Origin: Paramacrobiotus richtersi
Taxonomy: Eukaryota > Tardigrada > Eutardigrada > Parachela > Macrobiotidae
Direction of reading: 5' to 3'
DNA length: 23,035 bases
NCBI GenBank assembly: GCA_034698045.1
Contig: JAQGAU010000873.1
Span: 1 to 23,035 of the forward strand
In this document: positions 9,291-20,207 of the stretch, piece after piece
How positions within the stretch are numbered: position 1 is the stretch's first letter
How the letters are laid out: each line of letters starts with the position of its first letter
Position numbers and translations under genes: made by a program
Notes under the pieces: generated by a model
Seen by the model: only the letters and a program-made list of their open reading frames with translations
Told to the model about the DNA's origin: nothing
The model's database searches: none

Positions 9291-10523
9291 TGTAAATTCA
9301 TGCCTGGTTACCAAGATTCGGTACATCAAAAAAAATATATTCAAAACCACAGGGAACAGGCCGTGGCCGTTTTTAAATATCCGAAAACCATGTGCCAGTC
9401 TGTTTTGCACACCAGAATAACTTTGAACTCATCTGGGGTTTTGCTACTCTTTTTGCTACGAATCTACAACACGATACGCTTCGGTACACTTGCGGCAAAA
9501 ACACGCGGAATGTTAGCGTACCTTCTGATGAACACCTCTTTGCAGTATTATACATATTCCTGTGCAAGGAGTGTGTCGACTTCATGGGGAGGTGAATAAA
9601 GCCGAGATGCTCAACGGTCAAAATCGAGAGAAACTCGTCGAACTTTAACCGACTTTTTCTTGAAGTATGTTTCAGACTGTTTGAAATTGAATACCAATTT
9701 GTCTGTTTTTTTAACAAAAATACACAATTGCATCAAAAAACGTCTTTCGAATTCTGTGCAGAGTTCTCATCCGAAAGATGGAATACGTAAGATCACTGTT
9801 TCAAAAGTGTTTTCTTAGTTTAATTTAGAAACGATTCACTAAATAGTGGAGTATTTCTCAATCAAATTCATATTGTTATGTTTCGGATACTAGGCTTTCT
9901 GTACGGAAAGACTCCTAATGATGTAACGGTATGAAGTGCAGAATGGTATCGGTTCCCGTACGGATGTGAGTACAGTGCTAATAAAATGCCAAACAAAGTG
10001 CAATCAACGGTGATCGACAATATTATTGATACTATAGTACAGTGCTCCACTTTATGGCTTTTACGGGAAAGCTTGCTGATTGTTTCTGAAGAATTATCCG
10101 GGTTAATCAGCGTAATGTTGTTGTCACCGGATGTGGAAACTCCATGCCAGTGCTCTCACCGATAACGAAGCGGAATACCATGTGATCTGATAATTCTGAC
10201 CAATTACCTGATCGGCGGAAAGCGGAGCAAGCGTTACGCGGTGTTTTCATGGCTGGACACAATCAGCTCATGAACTGCCGGGCGGTAATTCCGCCTCTGT
10301 TGATGATATGAACCAATTGCCCACAATGGGTTTTTGCTCTGGGAAGACAGCAAAACGACAGTGCACCTTTTCATCGGTTATAATCGATTATTTAGCGCTG
10401 ATCGCTTGTGAATCCTGTTTTGTCAGTTTGTGGACGGAACCCAGCACATAAATAGCAATGAGATCTCACAAGCTGCATTCTTAATGTTGAACCGATGTTG
10501 TCTCTTGAAATCTAGGGCGAAAG
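9291..10523. other. Intergenic region, nothing convincing
   Basis: Several overlapping open frames of 60 to 114 codons occur at 9255-9717 on both strands. Overlapping in this way, with no shared motif, they cannot all be genes, and none has a domain, signal peptide or splice support that I recognise. The right end should contain the promoter of the GPCR at 10524. An ATAAATAG sequence near 10450, about 75 bp upstream of its ATG, is a possible TATA-like element. Confidence 0.4.
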
Positions 10524-11798
10524 ATGTCGAACAGCACTAATACGACTTTCAAGTTCCACTGGGACGATGACCTGTCAACCGTCTATTTCTCCGTTACCGC
10601 ATACATTCGAATCTGTACCCTATTAACCACCCTGTTGTTGGATTTTCTGGTTTTATCCATGTACATCAAATGTAGGTCCCTTCGTACCCCGTTTACGGTA
10701 TATCTTATGAATTTATTAACGGCTAACATACTGGTCATCGCTCTGTTGTCCTTCCACAATGTCATGCGTTTACTGAAGCCCAACTGGGAATCCACACCGT
10801 CAATGTGCGACGCATACTTGTACGCGTGGTATCCCGCTGCAATGGCGATGACCTGGTCCCAAATTCTTATTGCGTTTAACCGCTTTTGGGCTGTTACGTT
10901 TCCATACAGTTATCGCGCTTATCATAAAACAAAAACTGCGGTTATAATATGCAGCGCAACGTGGATTTTCGTTCATATAGTAAATGTTCCTTTTATCGCA
11001 TTGGAATCGGTATTATACAGACAACCGGCAATACAACGGGGATGTGATGTTAACGTCCAAGCACAGCTTATCACGGCAACTGCGCTAGAAGTGTGTATTT
11101 TTGACTTTCCACCGCTGATTGTTGTGGCTGTGTATCCTGTTGTGTGGTGCCAGATGAAAAAGCAACAAAACAATAAACCAGGTGACTGATGGACGAAATA
11201 CTGATAATATTATTATGCATTTCTGAATGCTTGCTTAGCACGTTTGTGGGGAAAATCATGAAAACTGTACAACTCTGTCAGTTTCGGCGGACTGAGTGAA
11301 TATTATCCTGTGAAGTAAACTTCCCTTTATTATCGCTTAGATCTCCTGCCAAATTGTAAGTTTACAGTTTTAGAAGCATGTAGTGCGCGTTTTATGTTTA
11401 GGCACAACGAAAACCCAACTAGCGTGATTTACTGTACTAGAAGCATTGGGTTAAGCTTTATACCTAATGTCTTAGGGAAGAGGAGCAGTTATCCGGATGA
11501 CTCCAAATCGGAAACAAAAGGTGACGGCAGGATAGCGTTTTTGACGATGACCTTGTTGATGATCAGTGTTGTTGTCTGCTGGGCACCGACTTCTCTGTTA
11601 TACATCATAATGGCAACTGTGCCATCCCTTACAAAGAGATTACCCGGTGACTGGCTGTTTGTCCTGACGGATTGGCTGTTCGAGTTGGCTGCGCTGGCTG
11701 ATCCGGTGATTATGCTAATTGGTATCAGAGATCTGAGAAATGAGTTTGGAAGAGTGATCATGAGGAAGAAGGAGATAATTACGACTGTTTCTCGATAG
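10524..11798 (+). CDS. Rhodopsin-like GPCR, two exons
   Basis: Predicted plasma-membrane receptor of 326 residues, ligand unknown. Exon 1 is 10524..11181 and exon 2 is 11476..11798; donor CCAG|GTGACT and acceptor GTCTTAG|GG are both phase 1 and keep the frame. N-terminal sequons (N3, N6) fit an outside N-terminus. TM1 is about 26-48, TM2 58-80, C95 starts TM3 (96-118), NRF at 119-121 replaces DRY, TM4 is 138-160 with W147, C174 can pair with C95, TM5 is 183-208 with PP at 196-197. Exon 2 supplies a basic third loop, TM6 with CWAP (254-257) and TM7 with ADPVIML (294-300), a variant of NPxxY. A canonical AATAAA follows at 11966. The gene converges on the LRR gene at 12360-13838, and a decayed copy of its exon 2 lies at 17893-18046. 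Confidence 0.85.
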
Positions 11799-11965
11799 TT
11801 TCGAACAATTTCCGACTCTTTTATGCCACAGAAAGGCAACAAAAGATGCAGTTGTCTAGTTTGTGTATAAATATTTAGGTCATTCAACCTATACTTGGGG
11901 ATTCCGTGTATCGAAGAATGATGATTTACGCCTTTGGGATGTCATACTGTAATTAGTTGTACTTT

Positions 11966-11971
11966 AATAAA
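11966..11971 (+). terminator. Polyadenylation signal of the GPCR at 10524
   Basis: AATAAA lies 168 bp after the stop codon of the plus-strand GPCR and before the 3' end of the convergent LRR gene, the expected position for its cleavage signal. Confidence 0.5.
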
Positions 11972-12212
11972 ATCTGAAGCGATGGAAAAAGGTCTAGAGT
12001 TATAATTTTGAAATTTTACGGCAGAAGCTGTCTGTGTTAATGCAAAAGGGGAGTGCCCTTTGTGTTGTAGGAACGGTACCAGATTCTGTCGGTCTAGATG
12101 AGATCTTACTTGGATGAATAAAAGCGGCATCAGGTGATATTTTTCAGGGATCAATCTGTCTGTGATCCTGACTGTAAGTCAACAACTACTACTGTAGACA
12201 GAAAAAAGTACA

Positions 12213-12218
12213 TTTATT
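12213..12218 (-). terminator. Polyadenylation signal of the first LRR gene
   Basis: AATAAA on the minus strand, about 140 bp after the stop of the LRR gene at 12360-13838. The equivalent place of the relic at 14757 also has AATAAA (14516-14521, minus). That of the third copy has ATTAAA (18539-18544, minus), which supports a conserved 3' end about 140 to 250 bp past the tail exon. Confidence 0.55.
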
Positions 12219-12359
12219 AATCGAACCGAAATTTCCGAAGTCAAGAGAGAACTACTGCGTTAGTGCTGCTTTGTTGGAAAGCATCCACAATGCAGTGCGC
12301 CCAGGGTCGTTGTTCTTGTGCACAGCAATCCTAGTATCATTCCGCGAAAAATCAGTGTT

Positions 12360-13838
12360 CTAGGTGATGGTGACGTCGTTTGCTTCGGAACCTAAACACG
12401 TTACACAAATCATTAAGTTCGACTTTCATTCAGTACTGTGATTACAGAAATCGCATACGCATTAAGTAAAGGTCAACTGCCAGACGGCGCATTAATAAGG
12501 TTTCAGAATCTGCTTACAGTTCTTGTAGAAGTCCAAGCTAGGAAAACTTCCCAATGCATAGGTTCCGACTCCGCAGGTGAATCTTATGTTCGCTGTTGTG
12601 TTCATTCCTGTACTTACCGCCCACTGCATGAAGTCTTTGAGATGACAGCAGGAACAGTCCGCGTTCGAGCAGAAGGCGTTATTATTAAAATCTAACAGCA
12701 TTTCATTTAATTCAATAGCGTGCTCGTAATCTGGCAGTGTGGGAAGGGTGCGCAAGACTTCATTGGGAACACACGTTAGCCGGTTTCTTTGAAGGCCAAG
12801 AACCCACAGTCTGTCAAACTGATACTCCGGGCCGCTGCGATAAAGAGATGTAATGCCATCGCGTTGGCCTCTCAGTTCCAGTCTCCCCTGCAAATTCACA
12901 GTTGTTGTGACCTGTTCATGAGTGACTTCTAAAGCAGTGGTTCTCATGTGCGAGCTTGAACATACGTAGTCGACTAGTAGACCAAAGCAAAGCGCAGGTC
13001 TCGCAAGCTCAACCAAAACTGATTTCTTGGTGTCAGACAGCGGTCACGGCAAAGAATAACGTCACGTCACATAATATTTTAGAAACTATCCATGCACGCC
13101 CGACCAATATGTTCAGTTTAGCAAATGCAAATTATAGCCAGGGCGAGCGAAGATGCAGATACTGACAGCGCTAATTTCAATTGTTCAGTAAAAGTGGCTT
13201 ACCAGAGACGGTGCGATTGGCTGAAAAGTCGACCAATCCAATCGACTGAGTGAGTTGTGTTCCAAATATAATTTGTCGAGGACCGGTCGCGGAAGCGCTA
13301 ACGGCGCAAAAATGTCAACGTCCAAGTTCTCCAGGGAACACTGCACCATGGCCAGAGTCCGCAACGCGTGACGCCCGTTGAAAAAGGACTTCTCCAGGTA
13401 ATTCAAAGGGATATTTTCAAGGCTCAAGATCACGAGGTTTTTGTTGTTCTCAAGAAAGCTCTCGATTGGTGGCCGTTGACCGTCACCACCCCCCCGAAAA
13501 TTTTTCATTTGGAGTAACATCAGTGTAGGACGGAACGGGATGGGTTGGGCGCTTTTGCGAAGTATGTTGCTGCGGTATCCGGATCTCTGTCCGGAGCTAA
13601 GGATCAATGCTCCCATGTCGTCCGGTAAAAGAGTGACGTTGAAATTATTGGGGGTATCCAGGTACACATCCTTACACGCAAGCCTCGCCGTGCGGTTATT
13701 GCGTTCTCCATGAAACGACACGAGCCGCGAGTAGTCAAACTCGCATTCTGGATGTGGTAGACCTTCACCGTTGAATGAAGGAATGCTGGAAAGAAACAGC
13801 AACAGCGAAAGAAGAGCGGAGTTTAAGAAGGGGCACAT
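12360..13838 (-). CDS. Secreted LRR protein, array copy 1 (intact)
   Basis: Predicted secreted 345-residue protein. Exons: 13838..13203 (212 codons, phase 0 donor CTG|GTAAGC), 12887..12518 (acceptor TTTGCAG|GGG, phase 1 donor AACT|GTAAGC) and 12391..12360 (acceptor TGTTTAG|G). A signal peptide of about 24 residues (MCPFLNSALLSLLLFLSSIP) precedes an LRRNT-like cap with two cysteines. Several irregular LRRs follow, the clearest being LDKLYLEHNSLSRLDWSTF and FDRLWVLGLQRNRLTCVP. An LRRCT cap follows, with CSNADCSCCHLKDFMQW, FTCG and a last Cys after FYKN. Several N-glycosylation sequons are present. The tail exon ends SEANDVTIT. If intron 2 is not removed, the protein instead ends KQILKPY; the last Cys is kept either way. 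Such proteins usually bind other proteins outside the cell; the partner is unknown. First complete member of a four-locus array. Confidence 0.8.
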
Positions 13839-14515
13839 TTTTCTCCTGCAGATGTGCTCTCGGTATGTAGTCGGTTTCTGCTTGCGTACGTATGTAAAAC
13901 GATTAAGCTACAATGATACTAGTTTATACCAAGCCAGCCTAGTATTTTCTCGTTACATGCATCAAAATAGTCGATTCGGCCGATGCCGATACAATACGCA
14001 GTAATACAATACGGTACGCAATACATAACATTACTGTCGTAGTATGTATCTTGTGCGATAGTGCTTGGTGACGGGCCAGTCTGCTAGCGTTAGCGAGCAG
14101 CTCCTAAGCTGCATATTGTTATGGTAGGATTAAATCCATCGTATTTCGCTGTTGTTCTGGGTAAGCATTGGCGTAACAGTTATAAAGCTCACATCCCCGT
14201 GCCATATTTCTTGCCCAACATGTTGAATAAATAATTTTTCCTGTTCTTTTCCGTCCTCAAGAGCCCTGATCAAGCAATGTTTTACACAAAGATACCTGCC
14301 GCTCACATACTGGAGGTTCGCAACGGCCTAAAATGTCTGTTACGCAATGTATATTCGACATCGGTGACATTAACATTGTTTTGAATTATCTTGGATGCTA
14401 AGAACTAAGCATATTGTAGTGTTTCGAGCAGTCTGTCGAGCAGTTTGCAATAGTCTGTCGGTCATATTGTTCTGACTTGTGAGTTAGCAACTATTGTATG
14501 TTGAAGTGAATCAAT
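13839..14515. other. 5' flank of LRR copy 1
   Basis: The first 150 bp or so align with the 5' flank of LRR copy 3 (for example TTTCTCGTTACATGCATC here against TTTCTCGTTATATGTGCAC there). Further out there is an AATACG-rich stretch near 13986-14022. The CACGTGCACAGCCTT element found upstream of copies 2 and 3 is missing, so this copy's promoter probably differs beyond about 150 bp. No gene is seen. Confidence 0.45.
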
Positions 14516-14998
14516 TTTATTAATTGAATTGATACTTAACTAATCGATAAAGAATTACTGCGCAAGAGCAGTTTATCGGAAACTACGAAAGCACAAGGAA
14601 ATGGTAGCACACTTTAGTTGGGGGTTTGTTTCTTTCCCACAGACATCATGTAATCTAGTCGTCGACGCTCGGGCAATCCGATCGATCAGGAAGTTGTTTT
14701 TCAGTTGTCACATGTTGCTGATATGGTATCACGACCAAAGAAGCATTATTTCGCGATTACTCAGCGCCCTTGGCGATGGTGACGTTGCTGTATTGGGAAC
14801 CTGAACGTATTGCAGAAGTTATACAAGAATTTGCATTTAGTAGTCGGATACGAGTACAGTGCAAGCAGCAGTAAAAATGAACTTTTCCGGGCGGTGCGCT
14901 AATAGCTTAACAGATCTGCTCACAGTTTTTGTACATGTCCAGGCTAGGAAAAGCCGCAGTAAAATACGATCGGTCACCGCAAGTGAATCCAATGTACT
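14516..14998 (-). pseudogene. LRR-family 3' relic (end of LRRCT, tail exon, 3' UTR)
   Basis: Only the last ~75 bp of exon 2 remain (to 14924), reading FTCGDRSYFTAAFPSLDMYK on the minus strand. After it come a phase 1 donor AACT|GTGAGC, an acceptor CGTTCAG|G and a tail exon 14800..14757 that would encode CSQYSNVTIAKGAE. The 3' UTR homology continues to an AATAAA at 14516-14521. Upstream of about 14998 the family similarity stops abruptly, so exon 1, the LRRs and most of the LRRCT are gone. Splice sites and tail frame remain intact, so loss of the 5' part looks like a single break rather than slow decay. Confidence 0.82.
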
Positions 14999-15770
14999 CG
15001 TATTCGGCGTATGTTTGTAGTTTCATTTTTTCTCAGTGTATAGTGTGGGTTGTTTGTTAACTTTGTTTGTTTGTTTTAAATAACTTTGATGTAATCAGGC
15101 CATAATATGTGTTGTTAAATTCAGCGATGACCGATAAGAAAACAAACCCAGGCTTCATTTCAGAAAATTCACACAACTTGCTTGCAAATTTGGATCATCC
15201 AACGAACTTCAAAATACTGTTCATATTAGTGATATAACTGACCGATAATGACTGCTGAGAAGCAGCTTGGTCTCTTGGAAGTGATTATTTGCCGTATGTC
15301 ATGCATACTGCAACTGGGATTTTTCGGAATGTGATGCCCCCTCAATTAGAACGTGCAGAAAAGCATTTACAGGCCACTAGCGTCCCTTTGTTGATGCCGC
15401 TGATATTTGATCTTCATAGTAATACTGCTCCATTGGTTGCTGCCGGTATTTTCTCTAATCATTCTGCAGGTTAAGGAAAAGCCGAAACGTTTTGTGAGCA
15501 ACTACAGCTGCTAACCAGCAGACAAATACTAGCATTATCGATATTTTTGGTGACAGCGATAATCTCTATTGTTGTTTTTTTTTTGCGATGCTACCACGAA
15601 TTCAGTCGGCAAAAATAGGAATGAAAGAAACTGTTGTCAGCCGTGCCGGCAGGTTGTATACTGGAGGTTGAATTTGTAGGACAACACTGTATCTGTAAAA
15701 GTGGTGTTGGACTTTCAACACACCCTGTTCAGCCACCGTAGAATCACATAGTTAATGTTGGAGTAAGCAG
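14999..15770. other. Spacer between LRR relic and LRR copy 2
   Basis: I see no gene. The frame at 15289-15474 (+) is 61 codons long with no motif. The stretch includes GTTT runs near 15050 and an 11-T run near 15577. At its right end it grades into sequence resembling the 3' UTR of the other LRR copies, which starts to be alignable near 15730. Confidence 0.4.
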
Positions 15771-15840
15771 TTACGAAGCTATAGTTTACTGTCACATGTT
15801 GCCGACATGGTACCACAACAAAAGAATTATCGTTACGCGA

Positions 15841-17099
15841 TTAATCAGTGCTCTTGGTGACGGTGATGTTGTTTGGCTCGGAACCTAAACACATTGCGCA
15901 AGTTATTAGTTCGACTTGGTTTCGCTGCTCCGGTACAAGCATAGCATACTTAAAAGACACAATTTGTGCGTTACTAACTTACAAAGCTTTGCTTACAGTT
16001 CTTGTAGATGTCCAGGCTAGGGAAACTTCCAGATGTATAGGTTCGGTTACCGCAATTAAAGTCAACGGTCATTTCAGTTGCGTTCGTTCCTCCTCTGGGC
16101 ATATTTACCGCCCAATTCATGAAATCCTTGAGATGGCAACAGGAGCAATCCGCATTTGAACAGAACTGGTTATCAGTAAGTACAAATCTATGCACGTAAT
16201 TTGCCAGTTGTGGAATACTGCGCAAGACTTCATTTGGAACAGTCCTTAGATGATTTTGTTCAAGGTACAGAATCCACAATTTCTCGAAGTGGTACTCAGG
16301 GCCGCTGCGATAAAGGGATGTGATGCCATCGCGCTGTCCTCCTAGTTGCAGTCTCGTCTGCAAAATCAGTTCTTAATGATTGACTCCTAAATCAGTGACT
16401 GTTGTGTGGCAGCGTGTGCCCACGCCGACGCTGATGTCGATCATTTTTTTAATAGTTGCTTACCAGAGACAGTGCAACTGGCTGAAAAGTTGACCAATCC
16501 AGTCGACTGAGCGAATTGTGATCCAAATGTAATTTGTCCAGTATCGGTCCCGCCTGCGCTAATGGCGCAAAAATGTCTACGTCCAGATTATCGAGGGAAC
16601 AGTACACGACTGACAGACTCCGCAACGCTTGATATCCATTAAAAAATGACTTTTCCAGATAATTCAGAGGTATATCTTCAAGGATCAGGATCAGCAGTTG
16701 TTTGTTGTTCTGAAGAAATCTCTCAACGGGTGGCCGTTCTCCGTGGTCATTCCTTCGAAAGTTGGTCATCTTGAGTAACGTTAGTCTAGGCCGGAAAGGG
16801 ATGGGCTGGGCATTGTTACGGAGTATGTTGCTGCGACTTCCGGACGTGTGTCCGGCGTTAAGATTCATTCTGCCCAGGTCGTTTGGCAACAGGTTAACAT
16901 TGAAATTCGCGGGGATATCCAGGTAGACACCCACACACCGTAAGCTCCGTGTTCCATTGATGTCTTCACCATAATGAGACAGGGTGTCCGTGAGATCAAA
17001 CTTGCACTCTGGATGCGGTAAACCTTCGTCATTGAGTGAACTAACGCTGGAAAGATAAAGTAATACCGAAAGGAAAACGGAATTCATTACCGGGTACAT
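15841..17099 (-). CDS. Secreted LRR protein, array copy 2 (intact)
   Basis: Predicted secreted 346-residue protein of the same family as copy 1. Exons: 17099..16464 (212 codons, donor CTG|GTAAGC), 16357..15997 (acceptor TTTGCAG|ACG, donor AACT|GTAAGC) and 15884..15841 (acceptor TGTTTAG|G). The ATG at 17099 (MYPVMNSVFLSVLLYLSS) aligns with the start of copy 1; an open stretch extends upstream but has no ATG between 17105 and 17100. LRRNT, LRRs and the LRRCT signature CSNADCSCCHLKDFMNW with FNCG and IYKN are all present. Intron 1 is only 106 bp, against 286 to 315 bp in the other copies. The tail exon is the longest of the family, ending SEPNNITVTKSTD with an N-glycosylation sequon (NIT). No disabling mutation seen. 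A TATATA box and a CACGTG element lie upstream. Confidence 0.82.
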
Positions 17100-17218
17100 T
17101 CTCAAGCTGCATACGTGCTGTCGTTTTGTGTGTTCTCACATAGGACGATCCAAGCACAATTTTGCCATTCGTATTAATTGAGCCAAAACCGGTCGACCAA
17201 GCCAGTGGTTTTTTCTGC

Positions 17219-17226
17219 CTATATAT
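17219..17226 (-). promoter_or_regulatory. Likely TATA box of LRR copy 2
   Basis: ATATATAG on the minus strand stands about 120 bp upstream of the copy 2 ATG, inside a flank that is otherwise similar to that of copy 3. In copy 3 the matching place reads AATTATTTAAG and has no clean TATA box. Confidence 0.45.
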
Positions 17227-17296
17227 GTTTTGGCTATTCGACGCTATGATTCCGCTAAACAAAAGGAGGCCTGAGGGCCCCGTTATGCAAGAATCA

Positions 17297-17311
17297 CACG
17301 TGCACAGCCTT
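17297..17311. promoter_or_regulatory. Shared CACGTG element upstream of LRR copy 2
   Basis: CACGTGCACAGCCTT, about 200 bp upstream of the copy 2 start codon, is identical at 20431-20445 upstream of copy 3, while the sequence around it has diverged. CACGTG is the canonical E-box bound by bHLH factors; binding here is an inference. Confidence 0.4.
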
Positions 17312-17892
17312 CGTTTCATATGTTGGCGTCCAGTGTGCTCGTGCTTAGCGCATGCATCTTGTCTCTGTTCGTGGTGGTTGGTTATTTGTCACCGTCAACA
17401 TGTAATCAACTTGTTTATGACGGAGAGTTGCCTTCTTCTTTGAACTGACCACATCAAAGAATCCTGTATTGACCCCAAGCTGTAGGAAATTCTGATTGCC
17501 TATGTATGCAACCATATTACTTTTATACAGCAATAAAACTGACGGTTGCATACCCGTATTTCCAGCTTTGTACGCTAAAACAGCGAGATTTTGCTGTTTT
17601 TCCCATCTTCAGAAGTACCTCGGACAGATAGTGAACAGTTACACAAATAACGTTAACAGTGTGTATATGAGTAAGTATTTCCCTTCGTAGCTCGGTGAAC
17701 TTTATTTTTTTCTGCAACGTAAAACATTGCATTTTATCAGTTTTATTTGTAATTCTTAGAGGGTTGCTTTAGCGTTTTATAGGTGCACTTTTTCAGATTC
17801 AGATATGGGTGTCTATAGTGCTTTTTGGGGTGTTTACGGACCACAATAGCCGTTTATAGTTGAAAACGGGTGGCTAAAGGCGCGACCAAATA

Positions 17893-18050
17893 ATTACGGC
17901 ATTATTGTAGCACCATCAATTTGCCAAGGAGACTATCCGGTACCAGTTCAGCTGGTTTGCTGCTCTAGTTCGTGGCGCTGGATGATCTAGCGATTATGCC
18001 CATTGAAATGAGAGATCTTGGGATGAGTTTCCAAATTTTTCCAAATTTTC
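17893..18050 (+). pseudogene. GPCR exon 2 relic (TM7 region)
   Basis: This stretch aligns along its length with exon 2 of the GPCR at 10524, from the loop before TM7 to just after it. Matching blocks include GAGACTATCCGGTA against GAGATTACCCGGTG, GGCGCTGGATGATCTAGCGATTATG against GCTGCGCTGGCTGATCCGGTGATTATG, and GAGAGATCTTGGGATGAGTTT against CAGAGATCTGAGAAATGAGTTT. The frame is broken by stops (for example TAG in GATGATCTAGCG). No TM1-TM6 region remains. It converges on LRR copy 3 just as the intact GPCR converges on LRR copy 1, so it is the remnant of a duplicated GPCR-LRR pair. Confidence 0.8.
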
Positions 18051-18786
18051 AACTTGCTTCTTGTGCACAGAAATTTTACCACGAAAATAAAGATCTAGTT
18101 TGCTTCAAATAAGTATGGTTTCAGTCAGTGAACAAATGCTTCCGAGTTACATACGGGAAGAATCATGGTTAATTATTTCTAGGATGTAATTCAAAAGAAT
18201 CTGGAAACGATGAATATTATATAAATTACTATAACGGTCTAAAGAAATAATCGTGAAAGGTACTGGTTTGTTAAGTGCCACGGTGCGCGATATGTAAAGG
18301 TTTGCCTGTGTATGTTACACTATTGTTGCGCTTATTAGATACAGAATTTGTAAAGTACGTGTATCTTAACGAACGGCTCATAATGCCATAGAATGTGTAT
18401 TCCGGTATTCATCGCGATCGCCGTCATATGATTATTCCTGGGTAATTAAGAATGGCGCATGTTTGGCGGTGTTTCGAGAATCAGTCTGTTTGTGATACGT
18501 GTTCGGAGTGATCAGCTTCTGCATGGTTAGTCATTCTTTTTAATCCAATTAATACTTCCCCAGTCGAGTGGGAATTGCTGCTCAAGAGAAGTTTGTCGAA
18601 AAGCAACCACAACAACAGTAGTGCACTTTGGGTTTTGGTTACGTTCTGCAACCATGATAAGATTCTGATACTTTAATCTGGTCGTATAGGTTCGGGTAAT
18701 CCAATCAATTGGGATGCTACAGCTTGACTGTCACAAGTTGCTGTTTACCACGACAAAACAAGCATCATTTCCCGAGTCTCAGTGCT

Positions 18787-20207
18787 TTATGTGAGAGTGT
18801 CGTTTGACTTGGAACCTAAACACATTGCATGTACAAGTTACAAGTCCAACTACCATTGACTGATTTGATATAAATACGGCACGCGCAAAACACTGACTTT
18901 GCCCAGTGCACTACTACACTAATGAGACTTGCTTACAGTTCTTGTAGATGTCCAAGGTAGGGGAACTCCCAGATGAATATGATCGGTCACCGCAAGTGAA
19001 TTCAATGTTCACTGTTGAGTTCGCTCCTCCGCTGGCCGTACTTACCGCCCACTGCATGAAATCTTTGAGATGGCAGCAGGAACAATTCGCCTTTGAGCAG
19101 AACTTGTTACAACGGAATCTAGTTCTCTGCGCTTTATCTAGCCGTTCGGGAATGCTGCGTAAGACTTCATTTGGAATAGTCGTTAAGTTGTTTTGTTCAA
19201 GGCCCAATTCCCGCAGGCTTTCGAAGTGATACTCCGGACCGCTGCGATAAAGAGATGAGATGCCAGGGCGTTGTCCTCCCAGATCTAGTCTTACCTGTAA
19301 ATTCACAGTGTTTGATAATGGACTTCTAAAGGATGACTGCTCTGGGCCAGCTTGAACGCAAAAGATTGGTAGACCGAAGCGAACCGCAGGTCTTGGATAC
19401 TCAAACCAAACTGGTTTGTTGTTGTCTGTCGGTCAGTACTATTCACACAAATAGTTCACACACTATTTTAGGAACTATCCATGCAAGCCACACTAATATG
19501 TTCATTTTAACAAAATAATGGTAAAATAAGCGTAACGTGGCCGCGCGTGCTTACGCCGCAATTAATCTCGACTGGCTCACCAGAGACTAAGCGATTGGCT
19601 GAAATGTCGACCAATCCAGTCGACTAAGCGAATTATACTCCAAGCTTAAATAGTTGAGAGTCGGTCGCGGAAGCGCTAATGGCGCAAAAATATCGACGTC
19701 CAACTTCTCGATGGAACATTGCAGTATGTCCAAACTCCGCAGCGCGTGATATCCGGCGAAAAATGACTTCTCTAGGTATTTCAAAGGCATATTTTGAAGG
19801 TACAGCATCTCGAGTTGGTTTTTGTTGTTCTCCAGAAATCTCTCAACTGGTGGCCGGTCAGCGTCACCACTCCCTCGAAAGTTGCTCATTTGGATTCGAG
19901 TTAGTCTGCGCCGGGAGGGAATGGGCTGGGCGCTTTCGCGAAGTATGTTCTTGGAGTATCCGGTACGGCTTCCGGAGCTAAGAATCAGTTCTGTCACGTC
20001 ATCTGGCAAAAGGCTGACATTGAAATTGATGGGGATATCCAGAAAGAGGTCCAAACACCACAGCTTCCGGGTGCTGTTGCTATTTTCTTGGGAGGGCAAG
20101 TGAACAAACTCGCATTTTGGATGCGGTAGAGCTTCACCGTTCAGTAAAATGACGCTGGAAAAAAGCAGTAACCCTGCAAGAAGAGCGGAATTGAATAAGG
20201 GGCACAT
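18787..20207 (-). pseudogene. Secreted LRR protein, array copy 3, with premature stop
   Basis: Same three-exon layout: 20207..19581 (209 codons, donor CTG|GTGAGC), 19294..18937 (acceptor TTTACAG|GTA, donor AACT|GTAAGC) and 18815..18787. The start MCPLFNSALLAGLLLFSS gives a signal peptide. The LRRNT, the LRRs ending LDWSTFQPIA, and in exon 2 the LRRCT with CSKANCSCCHLKDFMQW, FTCG and IYKN, are well preserved. The tail reads SKSNDTLT. However a TAG at 19589..19587 replaces the codon that is CCG or CTG in copies 1 and 2, two codons before the splice donor. This leaves a 206-residue secreted fragment lacking the last LRRs and the LRRCT. No other disabling change is visible, so the loss is recent, a polymorphism, or a base-calling error. 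Intron 1 is closest to that of copy 1. Confidence 0.8.

Noticed and set aside
9255-9717. Three overlapping open frames of 67 to 114 codons on both strands
   Set aside because: They overlap one another and show no domain, signal peptide, homology within the window or splice context. Best treated as chance.
12611-12620. Strong-looking splice donor (GTAAGTA) in the middle of LRR exon 2, after ATGCAGTGGGC
   Set aside because: The frame stays open through it in all four full copies and the sequence beyond it (FTCG...YKNC) is conserved as protein. In copy 2 it is GTAAATA. It is coding sequence.
19679-20103. Plus-strand open frames of 93 to 100 codons
   Set aside because: They lie opposite exon 1 of LRR copy 3 and are antisense shadows. 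The same applies to 22559-22999, 13771-14004 and 17162-17443.
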